NCBI RefSeq assembly: GCF_000621725.1
Contig: NZ_JHXM01000002.1
Span: 62,001-126,000 of the forward strand
Origin: Xylanibacter brevis ATCC 19188
GTDB lineage: Bacteria > Bacteroidota > Bacteroidia > Bacteroidales > Bacteroidaceae
Direction of reading: 5' to 3'
Length of the DNA: 64,000 nt
Below the pieces are notes generated by a model. That model was not told where the DNA came from. It made no database searches and saw nothing but the letters and a program-made list of their open reading frames with translations. How positions within the stretch are numbered: the stretch's first letter is position 1; every line of letters begins with the position of its first letter. This document shows, piece after piece, positions 17,781 to 28,739 of the stretch. The position numbers and the translations under genes were made by a program.

Positions 17781-17826
17781 CACGGGGATGTGTCAAAACA
17801 GACGCATCCCCGTGTTCTTGTTTTTT
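17781..17826 (+). terminator. Intrinsic terminator of the fructokinase operon
   Basis: CACGGGGATG and CATCCCCGTG (17781-17790 and 17805-17814) form a long GC-rich stem around a short loop, followed by TTCTTGTTTTTT. The downstream part (17827-17958) holds a weak imperfect hairpin and no gene. Confidence 0.85.
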
Positions 17827-17958
17827 CGATGCATGTGTGATATCTTGATGCGTAATACGGCGCCTTTGGGGGTCTCAGGGAATAGGAAAACCACCCTGAA
17901 GACGTGCCACCTCGCACTCTTTTCTTTGGAAAGACTTGGCAGTTTGGGATTTTTGTCA

Positions 17959-17966
17959 TACCTTTG
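17959..17966 (+). promoter_or_regulatory. -7 promoter box of the two-domain esterase gene
   Basis: TACCTTTG, a perfect -7 match, lies 30 bp before the start at 17997. A TTTG at 17943-17946 is too close for a normal -33 box. Confidence 0.5.
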
Positions 17967-17996
17967 CGCGTTGGTAACTAACAACCAAAAACAACA

Positions 17997-19391
17997 ATGA
18001 AACGACTATTACTCTTTGCATGTGCCCTGGTGGCCATGACCGTGCAGGCACAGACTGCACGCAAATTCACAGTAAACATCACGCCCGACGGGGCTTCGAA
18101 CATGGTGGCCTATCTGCCCGACATGCCGACGGGTAGGGCTGTGGTCGATTGTCCTGGCGGTGGCTATAGTCACCTGGCCCTTCAGCACGAGGGACACGAC
18201 TGGGCTGAGTATTTCAATAAGCAGGGCATTGCCTACTTTGTGCTGACCTATCGCATGCCGAAGGGCGACCGCAATATCCCCCTGGGCGATGCGCAGGCAG
18301 CCATCCGTATGGTGCGCGACTCGGCCGATTTCTGGCATGTGAACCCCTACGACGTGGGTATCATGGGCTTCTCGGCAGGCGGTCATCTGGCTTCGTCGGT
18401 ATCTACACATAGCGAGTTTGACTGTCGCCCCAACTTCAGCATCCTGTTCTATCCCGTCATCTCAATGAATCCGCGCGAGGGCCATCGCGGTAGCAGCGAG
18501 GGATTCCTGGGAAAAGATGGCATGGAGAACGAGCAGCTGGTGAAGCAGTGGTCTAACCAGAATGCGGTGCGCCGTCATCTGACACCGCCAGCCGTTATCT
18601 TCACGGCCAGCGACGACCAGGTGGTGCCTGTGGTGAACAACTGTCTGCGCTACTATGAGTCGATGCGCCGTGCCGGCAACGACTGTGCTATGTACGTCTA
18701 TCCTACAGGCGGTCATGGTTTTGGCTTCCGTGACAGTTGGCCTTATCACCAGCAGATGCTGAACGACCTCACCACATGGCTCGACACACACAAGGCGCCT
18801 CGCAGGGATGCCATCCGCGTGGCATGTATCGGCAACAGCATCACCGATGGTTCGGGCATCGACATGGCCGACCTGAAAGGTTATCCCGCACAACTGCAGA
18901 AGATACTGGGCAAGGGCTATCATGTGAAGAACTATGGCGTGGGCGCACGCACCATGCTGAACAATGGTGACCATCCTTACATGATAGAGCAGGCATGGCG
19001 CGATGCACAGGCCTTCCAACCCAACATCGTGGTGATCAAGCTTGGCACCAACGATTCTAAGGATTTCATCTGGAGCAAGCACTCGAAAGAGTTTGCACGT
19101 GACATGCAGACGATGATCAACACGCTGCGCAAGTTGCCCTCTAATCCGCAGATCTATCTCTGTACGCCCATCAAGGCCTTCCGCGACCAGTGGGGCATCA
19201 CCGACTCTGTCATCGTCAACGGCGTCATTCCTGCCATCCAGCAGGTGGCTAAGAAGAACAAACTGCCCATCATCGACCTCCATGCGGTGCTCACCGACGA
19301 GGCCAGCATGACGCGCGATATGATACATCCCAACGAGAAGGGAGCAGGACAGATGGCCAAGGCCATTGCGGATGCTATCAAGTTTAAATAA
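17997..19391 (+). CDS. Secreted two-domain esterase: alpha/beta hydrolase fused to SGNH hydrolase
   Basis: 464 residues with a signal peptide (to about 19, VQAQ). Residues about 25-265 form an alpha/beta hydrolase of the acetyl-esterase type: the oxyanion region CPGGGYSHLA, nucleophile elbow GFSAGGH (Ser126), Asp in SDDQVVP (206-207) and His240 in GGHGFG. Residues about 272-464 form an SGNH hydrolase: GNSITDG (Ser281), NYGVGA, LGTND (349-353) and DMIHP (Asp441/His444). Both active sites look complete. Such fusions are plausible carbohydrate deacetylases that remove acetyl or acyl groups at two positions. It stands alone with its own promoter between the fructan and thiamine loci, so no partner indicates the glycan. 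Substrate unknown. Confidence 0.85.
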   Translation: MKRLLLFACALVAMTVQAQTARKFTVNITPDGASNMVAYLPDMPTGRAVVDCPGGGYSHLALQHEGHDWAEYFNKQGIAYFVLTYRMPKGDRNIPLGDAQAAIRMVRDSADFWHVNPYDVGIMGFSAGGHLASSVSTHSEFDCRPNFSILFYPVISMNPREGHRGSSEGFLGKDGMENEQLVKQWSNQNAVRRHLTPPAVIFTASDDQVVPVVNNCLRYYESMRRAGNDCAMYVYPTGGHGFGFRDSWPYHQQMLNDLTTWLDTHKAPRRDAIRVACIGNSITDGSGIDMADLKGYPAQLQKILGKGYHVKNYGVGARTMLNNGDHPYMIEQAWRDAQAFQPNIVVIKLGTNDSKDFIWSKHSKEFARDMQTMINTLRKLPSNPQIYLCTPIKAFRDQWGITDSVIVNGVIPAIQQVAKKNKLPIIDLHAVLTDEASMTRDMIHPNEKGAGQMAKAIADAIKFK

Positions 19392-19421
19392 TAATAAAAA
19401 GAAAGAAAAGTGAAGATTTTC

Positions 19422-19452
19422 TTTGCAATTTGATAGAATATTCGTACCTTTG
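19422..19452 (+). promoter_or_regulatory. Promoter of the thiamine operon
   Basis: -33 box TTTG (19422-19425), a 19-bp spacer and -7 box TACCTTTG (19445-19452) match the Bacteroidota promoter consensus fully. It lies just before the TPP aptamer. Confidence 0.8.
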
Positions 19453-19465
19453 CACGCAGAACAAA

Positions 19466-19578
19466 TTACTCGGGGTGCTTTTTGCTTACCTTTCTTATTA
19501 AAATAAGAAGAAATGCAGGAGGCTGAGATTATACCCATTGACCTGATGCAGGTAATGCTGCCGTAGGGAATGAGCACT
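19466..19578 (+). ncRNA. TPP (THI-box) riboswitch
   Basis: All conserved TPP aptamer parts are present in order: ACTCGGGGTGC (19468-19478), an A/T-rich P3 arm, GGCTGAGA, ACCCATTGACCTGATGCAGG and TAATGCTGCCGTAGGGA. It binds thiamine pyrophosphate and sits in the leader of the thi operon, 70 bp before thiS. A terminator hairpin follows at once, so control is probably by transcription termination when TPP is plentiful. Confidence 0.95.
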
Positions 19579-19593
19579 GATTATAATTATAAA

Positions 19594-19637
19594 CCTCGGG
19601 TAAGGACCGCCAATGGGTCTTTGCCCGAGCTTTTTTT
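19594..19637 (+). terminator. Riboswitch-controlled terminator
   Basis: CTCGGGTAAGGACC pairs with GGGTCTTTGCCCGAG around a 6-nt loop, followed by CTTTTTTT. It lies between the TPP aptamer and thiS and is the likely expression platform. Confidence 0.85.
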
Positions 19638-19648
19638 GTTTAAGGGTT

Positions 19649-19846
19649 ATGACTATTAAACTGAATGGGAAAGAACAGCAGACAGCGGCTGCTACATTAG
19701 AAGAACTGGCACATGAACTAGGATTGCCTGAAAAGGGCATCGCCATGGCGATGGAGATGAGAATGGTACCGCGACAAGCGTGGGCTGAGACATGCCTCAA
19801 CGCTGGTAGCGAAGTGATAATTATTAAAGCTGCTTGTGGCGGATGA
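19649..19846 (+). CDS. thiS: ThiS sulfur-carrier protein
   Basis: 65 residues from ATG 19649. An upstream in-frame start at 19613 would lie in the terminator and is rejected. It has the ubiquitin-like fold pattern ([33 protein letters not shown]) and the essential Gly-Gly C-terminus, which ThiF adenylates and which then carries the thiocarboxylate sulfur for thiazole formation by ThiG. First gene of the thi operon behind the TPP riboswitch. Its stop overlaps the thiE start (ATGA), suggesting translational coupling. Length is normal for the family. Confidence 0.93.
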   Translation: MTIKLNGKEQQTAAATLEELAHELGLPEKGIAMAMEMRMVPRQAWAETCLNAGSEVIIIKAACGG

Positions 19847-20455
19847 TACAGTTTATTAGTCATTACAACGACCAGTATAATTATTTGGACACGATTGCTC
19901 TGGCCCTGCAAGGCGGATGCCGATGGGTGCAGCTGCGCATGAAGAACGCCCCCATTGAGGAAGTAAGACGGGCCGCAAAGCTGGCACAGGTGATGTGTCA
20001 AAACGCTGGCGCCACGCTGATCATTGACGATCACGTAGAGTTGGTAAAAGAACTGCATGCCGACGGTGTCCATCTGGGACTGAACGATATGCCGATAGCC
20101 GAGGCACGCCGCCTGTTGGGCGATGGCTATATCATTGGTGGCACGGCCAATACGTTCGACGACGTGAAAGCACACGCTGAGGCTGGAGCTGACTATATAG
20201 GATGCGGCCCATTTCGGTTCACCACCACCAAAGAGCGCTTGTCGCCGGTGTTGGGACTTGAGGGCTACCGACAAATCACGGAACGGATGAGAAACGAGCA
20301 TATCGACCTGCCCATCGTCGCCATTGGCGGCATCACAGCAGCTGATGTGCCCAGCATTATGAAGACCGGCGTGACGGGGATTGCCATCAGTGGTGCAGTC
20401 ATCAATGCGGTGGACCCCGTCGATGAAATGAAAAGATTGATAAAGATTGTAGATA

Positions 20456-20463
<8 letters not shown>
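19843..20463 (+). CDS. thiE: Thiamine-phosphate synthase
   Basis: 206 residues from ATG 19843, which overlaps the thiS stop. TIM-barrel ThiE motifs: [11 protein letters not shown] (substrate Arg/Lys), [50 protein letters not shown] and GIAISGAV. It joins hydroxymethylpyrimidine diphosphate with thiazole phosphate to give thiamine monophosphate. Cytoplasmic. It overlaps thiG by 8 bp downstream. A second, shorter ThiE/TenI-like gene occurs later in the same operon, and this one keeps the fuller set of catalytic motifs. Confidence 0.93.
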
Positions 20464-22833
<2,370 letters not shown>

Positions 22834-22845
22834 GACAGAGCACTG

Positions 22846-23646
22846 ATGGAATTATCCAGCGAACAACGTAGGCGTTATAACAGGCATCTGATACTGGAAG
22901 GCTTTGGGCAGGAGGCGCAAGAGCAACTACTGCAGGCCAAAGTGCTTCTGGTTGGTGCTGGAGGTCTGGGATCGCCCGTGGCTCTCTATCTGGCAGCCGC
23001 CGGTGTGGGCACCATCGGTGTGGTGGATGGTGATAGCGTCAGCATCACCAACCTGCAACGACAGGTGCTGCATAGCACGCCTGATGTGGGGCGCCCCAAG
23101 GTGGAAGTAGCCCAAGAGCGTATCGCCGCTCTGAATCCCGATGTCAAGGTCGAGACCTACGAGACCTATCTCAGTGAGGACAACGCCATGGACCTGATAC
23201 GCCCCTACGATTTCATCATCGACGGTACCGACAATTTTGCCACGAAGTATCTGGTCAACGATGCCTGTGTGATGCAGGGCAAGGCCTTCTCGATGGGCGG
23301 CATCAGTCGCTACAGCGGTCAGTTGATGACCCATGTGCCAGGCACGGCCTGCTACCGATGCCTGTTTCCCGAACCATCTGCCAAAGAGGATGTGGAAACC
23401 TGTGCCATGGTGGGCGTGCTGGGCTCTATTGCCGGCATGCTAGGCACTCTCCAGGCCACCGAATGTATTAAATGTGTGACGGGGGTGGGGCAGCCACTCA
23501 CCAACGCCCTTCTCACCTTCGATGCCCTGACGATGCAGTGGCAGCGCTTTGACTTTGCTCAGCGAAGCGACTGCGCCCTATGTGGCGAGCATCCCACTAT
23601 CCATGAACTGAAGGAATATGCTTTCCGACCATGTAAATCAAAATAA
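22846..23646 (+). CDS. thiF: ThiF-type adenylyltransferase
   Basis: 266 residues of the E1-like HesA/MoeB/ThiF family. The nucleotide-binding stretch VLLVGAGGLGSPVALYLAAAGVG is split over 34-56, followed by VDGDSVSITNLQRQVLH (Arg finger region), the Asp-containing DGTDNFATKY and two Cys pairs (CYRC near 169-172 and CALC near 243-246) for zinc. It adenylates the C-terminus of ThiS. MoeB is a close relative, but the position between thiC and thiH and the absence of molybdopterin genes favour ThiF. It follows thiC by 12 bp. Confidence 0.9.
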   Translation: MELSSEQRRRYNRHLILEGFGQEAQEQLLQAKVLLVGAGGLGSPVALYLAAAGVGTIGVVDGDSVSITNLQRQVLHSTPDVGRPKVEVAQERIAALNPDVKVETYETYLSEDNAMDLIRPYDFIIDGTDNFATKYLVNDACVMQGKAFSMGGISRYSGQLMTHVPGTACYRCLFPEPSAKEDVETCAMVGVLGSIAGMLGTLQATECIKCVTGVGQPLTNALLTFDALTMQWQRFDFAQRSDCALCGEHPTIHELKEYAFRPCKSK

Positions 23647-23652
23647 GAAGAT

Positions 23653-24786
23653 ATGTTTTCTGACGAACTAAAGAATATCAGTTGGGACGAGACCACCGAG
23701 CGTATTGCTCGGATGACCGATGCCGATGTGCGCCGAGCACTGGGCAAGAGCCGTCTGGATGTAAGCGACTTTATGGCGCTGCTCTCGCCCGCCGCCGAGC
23801 CTTATCTGGAGACGATGGCCCGACTCTCACGCCGCTATACCGAGGAACGCTTTGGACGCACCATGTCCATGTTCATCCCCCTTTATATCACGAACTCGTG
23901 TTCCAACTCGTGCGTGTATTGCGGTTTCCACCGCGAGAACCCGATGGCGCGCACCATTCTCACCCCCGAGCAGATCGAGGATGAGTATAAAGCCATCAAG
24001 CAGTTGGCTCCCTTTGAAAACATCCTGCTGGTGACGGGCGAGAACCCTGCCAAGGCGGGTGTGCCCTATCTGGCTAAGGCCATCGACATTGCCAAGCGCT
24101 ATTTCTCGAATATCAAGATAGAGGTGATGCCGCTCAAGATGGAGGAGTATCGTGAACTGACCCACCACGGCCTGAATGGCGTGATCTGTTTTCAGGAGAC
24201 CTACAACCGCGAGCACTACCAGCTGTATCATCCACGTGGCATGAAGAGCCGCTTTGAGTGGCGCTGCGATGGCTTCGACCGCATGGGACAGGCTGGCGTA
24301 CACTCCATTGGCATGGGTGTGCTCATCGGTCTTGAGAAAGATTGGCGCACCGACGTGACGATGATGGCTCACCACCTGCGCTACCTGCAGAAACACTACT
24401 GGCGCACGAAGTACTCTATCAACTTCCCACGCATGCGTCCGGCGCAGAACGAAGGCTTCCAGCCCAACTGCTTCATGACCGACCGCGAACTGGCGCAGGC
24501 CACCTTCGCCATGCGTATCTTCGACCACGACGTAGATATCTCTTACTCTACCCGTGAGCCGGCTTATATCCGCGATAACATGTGCACGCTGGGCGTCACC
24601 ACCATGTCGGCCGAGAGTCATGTGAATCCCGGTGGCTACCACACCTATCCTCAGGCGCTCGAGCAGTTTACCGTGAGCGATGAGCGTACGGCCAAGGTGA
24701 TCAACGCCCGACTGAAGGAACTGGGTCGCGAGCCGGTGTGGAAGGATTGGGATGCCTCGTTCGATTATATCAACCGAGCCGTATGA
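23653..24786 (+). CDS. thiH: 2-iminoacetate synthase (radical SAM)
   Basis: 377 residues. The radical SAM cluster motif is NSCSNSCVYCGF (Cys83, Cys87, Cys90, spacing CX3CX2C), followed by the TIM-barrel and the C-terminal ThiH segments (RLKELGREPVWKDWD). It cleaves tyrosine to give dehydroglycine for thiazole synthesis, the anaerobic route, in contrast to the oxygen-using ThiO. This suits an anaerobe. The start lies 6 bp after thiF, and the stop overlaps the next ATG (ATGA). Confidence 0.95.
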   Translation: MFSDELKNISWDETTERIARMTDADVRRALGKSRLDVSDFMALLSPAAEPYLETMARLSRRYTEERFGRTMSMFIPLYITNSCSNSCVYCGFHRENPMARTILTPEQIEDEYKAIKQLAPFENILLVTGENPAKAGVPYLAKAIDIAKRYFSNIKIEVMPLKMEEYRELTHHGLNGVICFQETYNREHYQLYHPRGMKSRFEWRCDGFDRMGQAGVHSIGMGVLIGLEKDWRTDVTMMAHHLRYLQKHYWRTKYSINFPRMRPAQNEGFQPNCFMTDRELAQATFAMRIFDHDVDISYSTREPAYIRDNMCTLGVTTMSAESHVNPGGYHTYPQALEQFTVSDERTAKVINARLKELGREPVWKDWDASFDYINRAV

Positions 24787-25319
24787 TTATCGTCATCACT
24801 CGTCCCGACTTTTTCGATGGTGAAGCAGATTGCATCATCGCACTGCTGCGCAGCGGCAGGGCTGACTTGGTGCACATCCGAAAGCCTCAAGCCAGTCGCG
24901 AGGAGGTGATGCGACTACTGATATCGTTGCCAGGTGACATCTACGACCGGCTGGTGTTGCACGATCAGCATCAGTTGGCCGTAGCATGTCATTTACATGG
25001 CATCCATTTGAACCATCGTAACCCGCAACCACCCGCTGGCTGGACAGGTGCTGTCAGCATCTCGTGCCATTCGTTTCAGGAGTTGGCCGAATGTCGCCAG
25101 CAGCCTTTTGCTTATATGAGTCTGAGTCCTATCTTTGATAGCATCTCCAAACAAGGCTATCGCTCGGCTTTTACACGCCAGCAGATAGCCGAAGCCCGGG
25201 CAAAAGGACTGATAGACGAACGTGTGATGGCGCTGGGGGGCGTGACGTTTGACAGAATAGATGAAGTGAAAGAAATGGGCTTTGGAGGAGCCATGATACT
25301 TGGAGACGCATGGAGGTAG
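24783..25319 (+). CDS. Second ThiE/TenI-like protein
   Basis: 178 residues from ATG 24783, overlapping the thiH stop. It has a ThiE-like barrel (IIVITRPDFF; RADLVHIRKPQAS; LVLHDQHQLA; GIHLNHRN; ISCHSFQEL; AYMSLSPIFDS; MALGGVTFDRIDEVKEMGF) but is shorter than ThiE and lacks several catalytic positions seen in the first copy, for example the GPFRFTTTK loop. It may be a TenI-type thiazole tautomerase, which aromatises the ThiG product, rather than a true synthase. It overlaps thiD by 10 bp. Family is clear, the exact reaction is inferred. Confidence 0.75.
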   Translation: MIIVITRPDFFDGEADCIIALLRSGRADLVHIRKPQASREEVMRLLISLPGDIYDRLVLHDQHQLAVACHLHGIHLNHRNPQPPAGWTGAVSISCHSFQELAECRQQPFAYMSLSPIFDSISKQGYRSAFTRQQIAEARAKGLIDERVMALGGVTFDRIDEVKEMGFGGAMILGDAWR

Positions 25320-26047
25320 TACTCTCAATAGCTGGCAGTGACAGCAGTGCTGGCGCCGGCATACAACAAGACTTGAAGACCATCACGGCACTGGGATGCT
25401 ATGGTGCCACGGTGATAACGGCCATCACGTCGCAGAACACGATGGGTGTGCAGCATGTGATGCCTGTGCCGGGGCATGTGGTGAGCAGTCAGATGGAGTC
25501 GGTCTTCACCGATCTCGATGTGAAGGCCGTGAAGATTGGCATGATTCCCAACAGGGAAGTGGCCGAACGTATCGTCGCTCGACTGAGAAATAACCCCTGT
25601 AAGTATGTGGTGTATGATCCTGTGATGATATCAACCAGTGGGGCGCGGTTGATGACAGAAGACTGTATTGACTATGTTCAACGCGAACTGATGCCACTAT
25701 GCACCCTGGTGACGCCCAATATTCCCGAGGCCGACGTGCTGGACCTGCGTGCACTGCAGGAGGCTGGCGTGGCTTATCTGGTGAAGGGCGGACATGCCGA
25801 TGGCGAGATGATGAACGACACACTCTGTCTTGCCGATGGAGGGCGCCAGGTCTATTCCTCGCAGAGAATCATCACGGCTAATCTTCATGGCACCGGTTGC
25901 ACACTGTCGAGTGCCATTGCCACGTATCTGGCTAAGGGCACCTCGCTCACAGAGTCGGTCTTGCTGGCAAAAGAATATATAAAAAGGGCCATTCTCGCGG
26001 GGCGCCACCTAGGCGTGGGTCACGGGAATGGTCCTTTATGGTTTTAA
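25310..26047 (+). CDS. thiD: Hydroxymethylpyrimidine (phosphate) kinase
   Basis: 245 residues, ribokinase-fold ThiD: SIAGSDSSAGAGIQQDLKTI at 6-25, GCYGATVITAITSQNT, the DPVMISTSG substrate loop, TPNIPEADVL and GTGCTLSSAIATYLA (catalytic Cys/anion hole). It phosphorylates hydroxymethylpyrimidine phosphate to the diphosphate used by ThiE. Last gene of the operon. Its last 65 bp also encode a long hairpin that, on the other strand, looks like the terminator of the porQ-cmk operon. Confidence 0.94.
   Translation: MEVVLSIAGSDSSAGAGIQQDLKTITALGCYGATVITAITSQNTMGVQHVMPVPGHVVSSQMESVFTDLDVKAVKIGMIPNREVAERIVARLRNNPCKYVVYDPVMISTSGARLMTEDCIDYVQRELMPLCTLVTPNIPEADVLDLRALQEAGVAYLVKGGHADGEMMNDTLCLADGGRQVYSSQRIITANLHGTGCTLSSAIATYLAKGTSLTESVLLAKEYIKRAILAGRHLGVGHGNGPLWF
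25981..26037 (-). terminator. Terminator of the porQ-cmk operon, inside the thiD 3' end
   Basis: A 15-bp stem (25983-25997 with 26023-26037, two G-U pairs) is followed on the minus strand by a run of T (TTTTTATATATTC). It lies after the cmk stop for minus-strand transcripts while still inside the thiD coding sequence. On the plus strand the T-run is weak. Confidence 0.55.
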
Positions 26048-26059
26048 GAGTACCTTTTC

Positions 26060-26752
26060 TTATTTGTTGATGGCCTCGTTATAGCGCTCCATCAACCATT
26101 CGTCTTGCTCGGGAATGGTCATGTGGCTGTTGTCGAGCAAGAGGGCATCGTCAGCCTGACGAAGGGGCGACACCTCACGATGAGAGTCGATGTAGTCGCG
26201 CTCCTGCACATTCTTCAGAATGTCGGCATAGTCGGCAGGCATTCCTTTTTCCTTTAACTCGTCGAAGCGACGCTGTGCACGAACCTCGGCCGAGGCGGTC
26301 ACAAAGATCTTCAGTTCGGCATCGGGGAACACCACGGTGCCGATGTCGCGTCCGTCCATCACGACGCCTTTGTCCTTACCCATCTGCTGCTGTTGTGCCA
26401 CCATTGCCTCGCGCACAAAACCCAGTGTGGCGATGGGCGACACATGGTTGCTCACCTCCAGCGAACGAATCTCCTGTTCCACGCACTCACCGTTGAGGTA
26501 GGTGTCGGGGCGGCCGGTCTCAGCGTTCAGTTGGAACGAGATGCAGATGTTGGCCATCTGTTGTTTCAACTCGTCGGTCTTGATGCTGCCATCCTCGCAA
26601 AACAAGTTGTGGCGCAGGGCATAGAGCGTCACCGAGCGATACATGGCGCCGGTATCTACATAGATATAGCCAAGTTTGCGAGCCAGTGCTTTGGCCATTG
26701 TGCTTTTGCCACATGAAGAGTGGCCATCAATGGCTATCGTAATCTTTTTCAT
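26060..26752 (-). CDS. cmk: Cytidylate kinase
   Basis: 230 residues. P-loop GHSSCGKST at 10-18, then [59 protein letters not shown] and a YxxR-type lid. It phosphorylates CMP and dCMP. Its start overlaps the porQ stop by 4 bp, so the two are one transcription unit. The cmk/porQ pairing is an arrangement I would expect in Bacteroidota, though the functional link is not obvious. Normal length. Confidence 0.95.
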   Translation of the reverse strand: MKKITIAIDGHSSCGKSTMAKALARKLGYIYVDTGAMYRSVTLYALRHNLFCEDGSIKTDELKQQMANICISFQLNAETGRPDTYLNGECVEQEIRSLEVSNHVSPIATLGFVREAMVAQQQQMGKDKGVVMDGRDIGTVVFPDAELKIFVTASAEVRAQRRFDELKEKGMPADYADILKNVQERDYIDSHREVSPLRQADDALLLDNSHMTIPEQDEWLMERYNEAINK

Positions 26753-27693
26753 AGTGTATAGCTGAAATTAATGATTAATGATGTGCTACTAACGTGGTAT
26801 TTGCCATAGGCGAGGTGCAGCTTGAGGCGTTCCAGCGACAGACCGGCACCCAGCGAAAGGCCTGCGCCATGCGAGGACGTCTCGTCGCCGCTGCTGATCT
26901 TCATTTCCGAGGCGCGCATGCCGTTATAGCCGGCAGCCACATAAAACTGTTCGGTGAGCAGCAGGTCGGCACCCAGCACCAGGTGCTTGCCGATGCCGTA
27001 TTCCCAGTCGTTCAGTCGTACCATGGTGGCCGAGAAACGCAGGGGCGAGCCCGTCAGTCGTTTGGTGACACCCAGCTGCAGATCAAGTGGGATGCGTTCG
27101 AAGTCATCCTCGTAGGCTTTGATCTGTCCACCCAGGTTGCGTGCCACAGCACCGATGCCCCATTGTGAGTCTTCATCGAAGTAGTGCAGTCCTAGGTCCA
27201 CAGCCACCGCCATCGAGTTGTAGTTGCCGATGTAAGAGGCTGCCCATTTGGCGGTGATACCACCGCTGATATGGTCGGTCAGTGCGTAGGCAAAGGTACC
27301 GCCCAATGCCAGGTCGTTGGCATGGAAGGTGCCCGTCTGCTGATTGTCGAAGGTGGTCTGTTTCATCTCGCCATAAGAGATGAAGCGTCCCTGAACGCCC
27401 CATGTGCCTCGCTCGTTCAAAGCTCGTGTGTAAGAGGCCGAACCCGTGAGTGCTCCTTGCATATAGGTCATCATGTTCAGGTTCATAGTGCGGTCTGTGA
27501 CGTTGTTGATAAGGGCTGGATTGTGGAACACCAATGAGGCATCGTCTTCGTTGACCGATACGTTGTCACCGCCCAGTGCAGCAACATGTGCACTGACAGG
27601 CAACCGCAGAAAGTTGAATGCGGTCTCGCTGTCTTGTGCCTTCGCCCATAGGGAGAAGACCGACAACAGGCTTAACAGAACGGTTTTTCTCAT
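26749..27693 (-). CDS. porQ: Type IX secretion system outer membrane protein PorQ
   Basis: 314 residues with a signal peptide (to about 19, WAKAQ). The body is a PorQ/PorV-like barrel: [23 protein letters not shown] start (here [20 protein letters not shown]), [13 protein letters not shown], amphipathic strands throughout and an aromatic C-terminal strand ending FSYTL. In type IX secretion, PorQ helps attach cargo at the outer membrane. It is upstream of and overlaps cmk. Another component, PorE, occurs at 43254-45284, so the T9SS genes are scattered. FadL-like transporters are the structural alternative. Confidence 0.88.
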   Translation of the reverse strand: MRKTVLLSLLSVFSLWAKAQDSETAFNFLRLPVSAHVAALGGDNVSVNEDDASLVFHNPALINNVTDRTMNLNMMTYMQGALTGSASYTRALNERGTWGVQGRFISYGEMKQTTFDNQQTGTFHANDLALGGTFAYALTDHISGGITAKWAASYIGNYNSMAVAVDLGLHYFDEDSQWGIGAVARNLGGQIKAYEDDFERIPLDLQLGVTKRLTGSPLRFSATMVRLNDWEYGIGKHLVLGADLLLTEQFYVAAGYNGMRASEMKISSGDETSSHGAGLSLGAGLSLERLKLHLAYGKYHVSSTSLIINFSYTL

Positions 27694-27714
27694 TGTTTAT
27701 TCCGAAATTGACGG

Positions 27715-27795
27715 CAAATATACAAAAAATATATGCCATTACTTTATTATAACGCATTATTTTATGATTTATTTCGGAATAGTTTTGTATATTTG
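27715..27795. promoter_or_regulatory. Divergent promoter region between porQ and a barrel protein
   Basis: On the minus strand TATATTTG at 27722-27715 serves porQ. On the plus strand TATATTTG at 27788-27795 serves the gene starting at 27867. Both match TAnnTTTG. No exact TTTG -33 box is seen for either. Confidence 0.5.
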
Positions 27796-27866
27796 CAGCC
27801 GAAGCCTGTTTCTTTACGGGTTTTCCATTGGGAAAAGTAACTAATTAATTAATAATGTGTATAATC

Positions 27867-28556
27867 ATGGGAAATATCAAGAAACTGTTGTTTGTATTTG
27901 TTGCATTGATACTGGCAACCACCACTGTTCATGCTCAGACTCACAAGTATTACGACACCAAACATGAGGTTGGTGTCTCGGTTGGTGTTGGTGCTAATAC
28001 AGAAATTATTGGCGCCATTGGTGACATAACAGAAATCATTGCGACGAACGTGGTGCTTCCTGTCTTGACTGCAGGATGGAGCTTGGAGAATCAGAAATAC
28101 AGTTATGGTGATGCAACGTATTATCCAACTATTTCTGTGGAGTACTATTATCATGTAAATAAAGTGATTGGACTGGGTGGCTTCGTTGCGTATAATGGCA
28201 TGAGCCGTGATATGTTTGTCACGGTGAAGAACGACAATGATAATACGCGTAAAACAGAGAAGTCGGGTGTTGCAAAGCGTCACAACCTGAGCATTATTCC
28301 TACAGCGAAGTTTGACTGGCTACGTAAAAAGAACTTTGGTATGTATTCTAAATTGGGTGTTGGCGTGAGCTTCCTCAATGAGAGTCAAAAGGACGATGCT
28401 GCAGGTGGTACAGACTATAGTGACACCGACGTGGTCTTCAACTTCCAATGTTCATTATTAGGTCTCGAAGTTGGTAGTCAGACAATTCGCGGTTTTGCGG
28501 AAGTCGGTGTCGGAGAACAAGGCATGCTATCCGCAGGTTTAAGATATAAGTTCTAA
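27867..28556 (+). CDS. Small outer membrane beta-barrel protein, function unknown
   Basis: 229 residues from ATG 27867 (an in-frame ATG at 27855 adds four residues). Signal peptide MGNIKKLLFVFVALILATTT ends near VHAQ. The rest alternates hydrophobic and polar residues (EVGVSVGVGANTEI; PTISVEYYYHVNKVIGLGGFVAY; GMYSKLGVGVSFL; GFAEVGVGEQGMLSAGLRYKF), typical of a porin-like 8-stranded barrel with terminal Phe. No enzyme motif is seen. It is alone between its own promoter and a strong terminator. It could be an OmpW/OprF-like membrane protein. Confidence 0.75.
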   Translation: MGNIKKLLFVFVALILATTTVHAQTHKYYDTKHEVGVSVGVGANTEIIGAIGDITEIIATNVVLPVLTAGWSLENQKYSYGDATYYPTISVEYYYHVNKVIGLGGFVAYNGMSRDMFVTVKNDNDNTRKTEKSGVAKRHNLSIIPTAKFDWLRKKNFGMYSKLGVGVSFLNESQKDDAAGGTDYSDTDVVFNFQCSLLGLEVGSQTIRGFAEVGVGEQGMLSAGLRYKF

Positions 28557-28602
28557 ATAAAACAATACGGCTGCAAGTGATTGCAGCCGTATTGTTTTAT
28601 TT
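28555..28602. terminator. Strong symmetric terminator after the barrel protein
   Basis: A perfect 22-bp stem (28555-28576 with 28581-28602) surrounds a GTGA loop, with A-rich and T-rich flanks on both sides. It works in both directions by sequence. The left arm starts inside the stop codon of the upstream gene. Confidence 0.9.
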
Positions 28603-28608
28603 CTTTCC

Positions 28609-28690
28609 TGCGGAGAGAACAGGATTCGTGCTCGACCTGTAAGGGCGCTTTCACAAAGCAAAGCGACTGAAAGAACCGTGAGAACCTGTT
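28609..28690 (-). pseudogene. Partial degenerate copy of tRNA-Ser 3' end
   Basis: Positions 28609-28628 are identical to 28738-28757, the acceptor and T-arm end of the intact tRNA-Ser plus its first downstream bases. Beyond that the copy diverges, with an insertion in the T loop and no recognisable anticodon arm. A small hairpin (GCGCTTT...AAAGCG-type) is in the middle. It may be a decayed tRNA or an attachment-site scar. Confidence 0.5.
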
Positions 28691-28702
28691 GTCTTCGTAA
28701 TA

Positions 28703-28736
28703 AGAAAACGCCAAGCATGAAGCTTGACGTTTTTGT
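28703..28736 (-). terminator. Terminator of tRNA-Ser
   Basis: AAAACGCCAAGC (28704-28715) pairs, with one mismatch, with GCTTGACGTTTT. Read on the minus strand it is followed by CTTATTACG, so the T-run is modest. It lies just after the tRNA 3' end. Confidence 0.5.
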
Positions 28737-28739
28737 TTG

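Noticed and set aside
17827..17940. Possible small RNA between the fructokinase terminator and the esterase promoter
   Set aside because: Only a weak imperfect hairpin and no promoter or terminator of its own could be seen.
17776..18000. 74-codon ORF after the fructokinase
   Set aside because: It is made of the terminator hairpin and promoter region, with no start context or family features.
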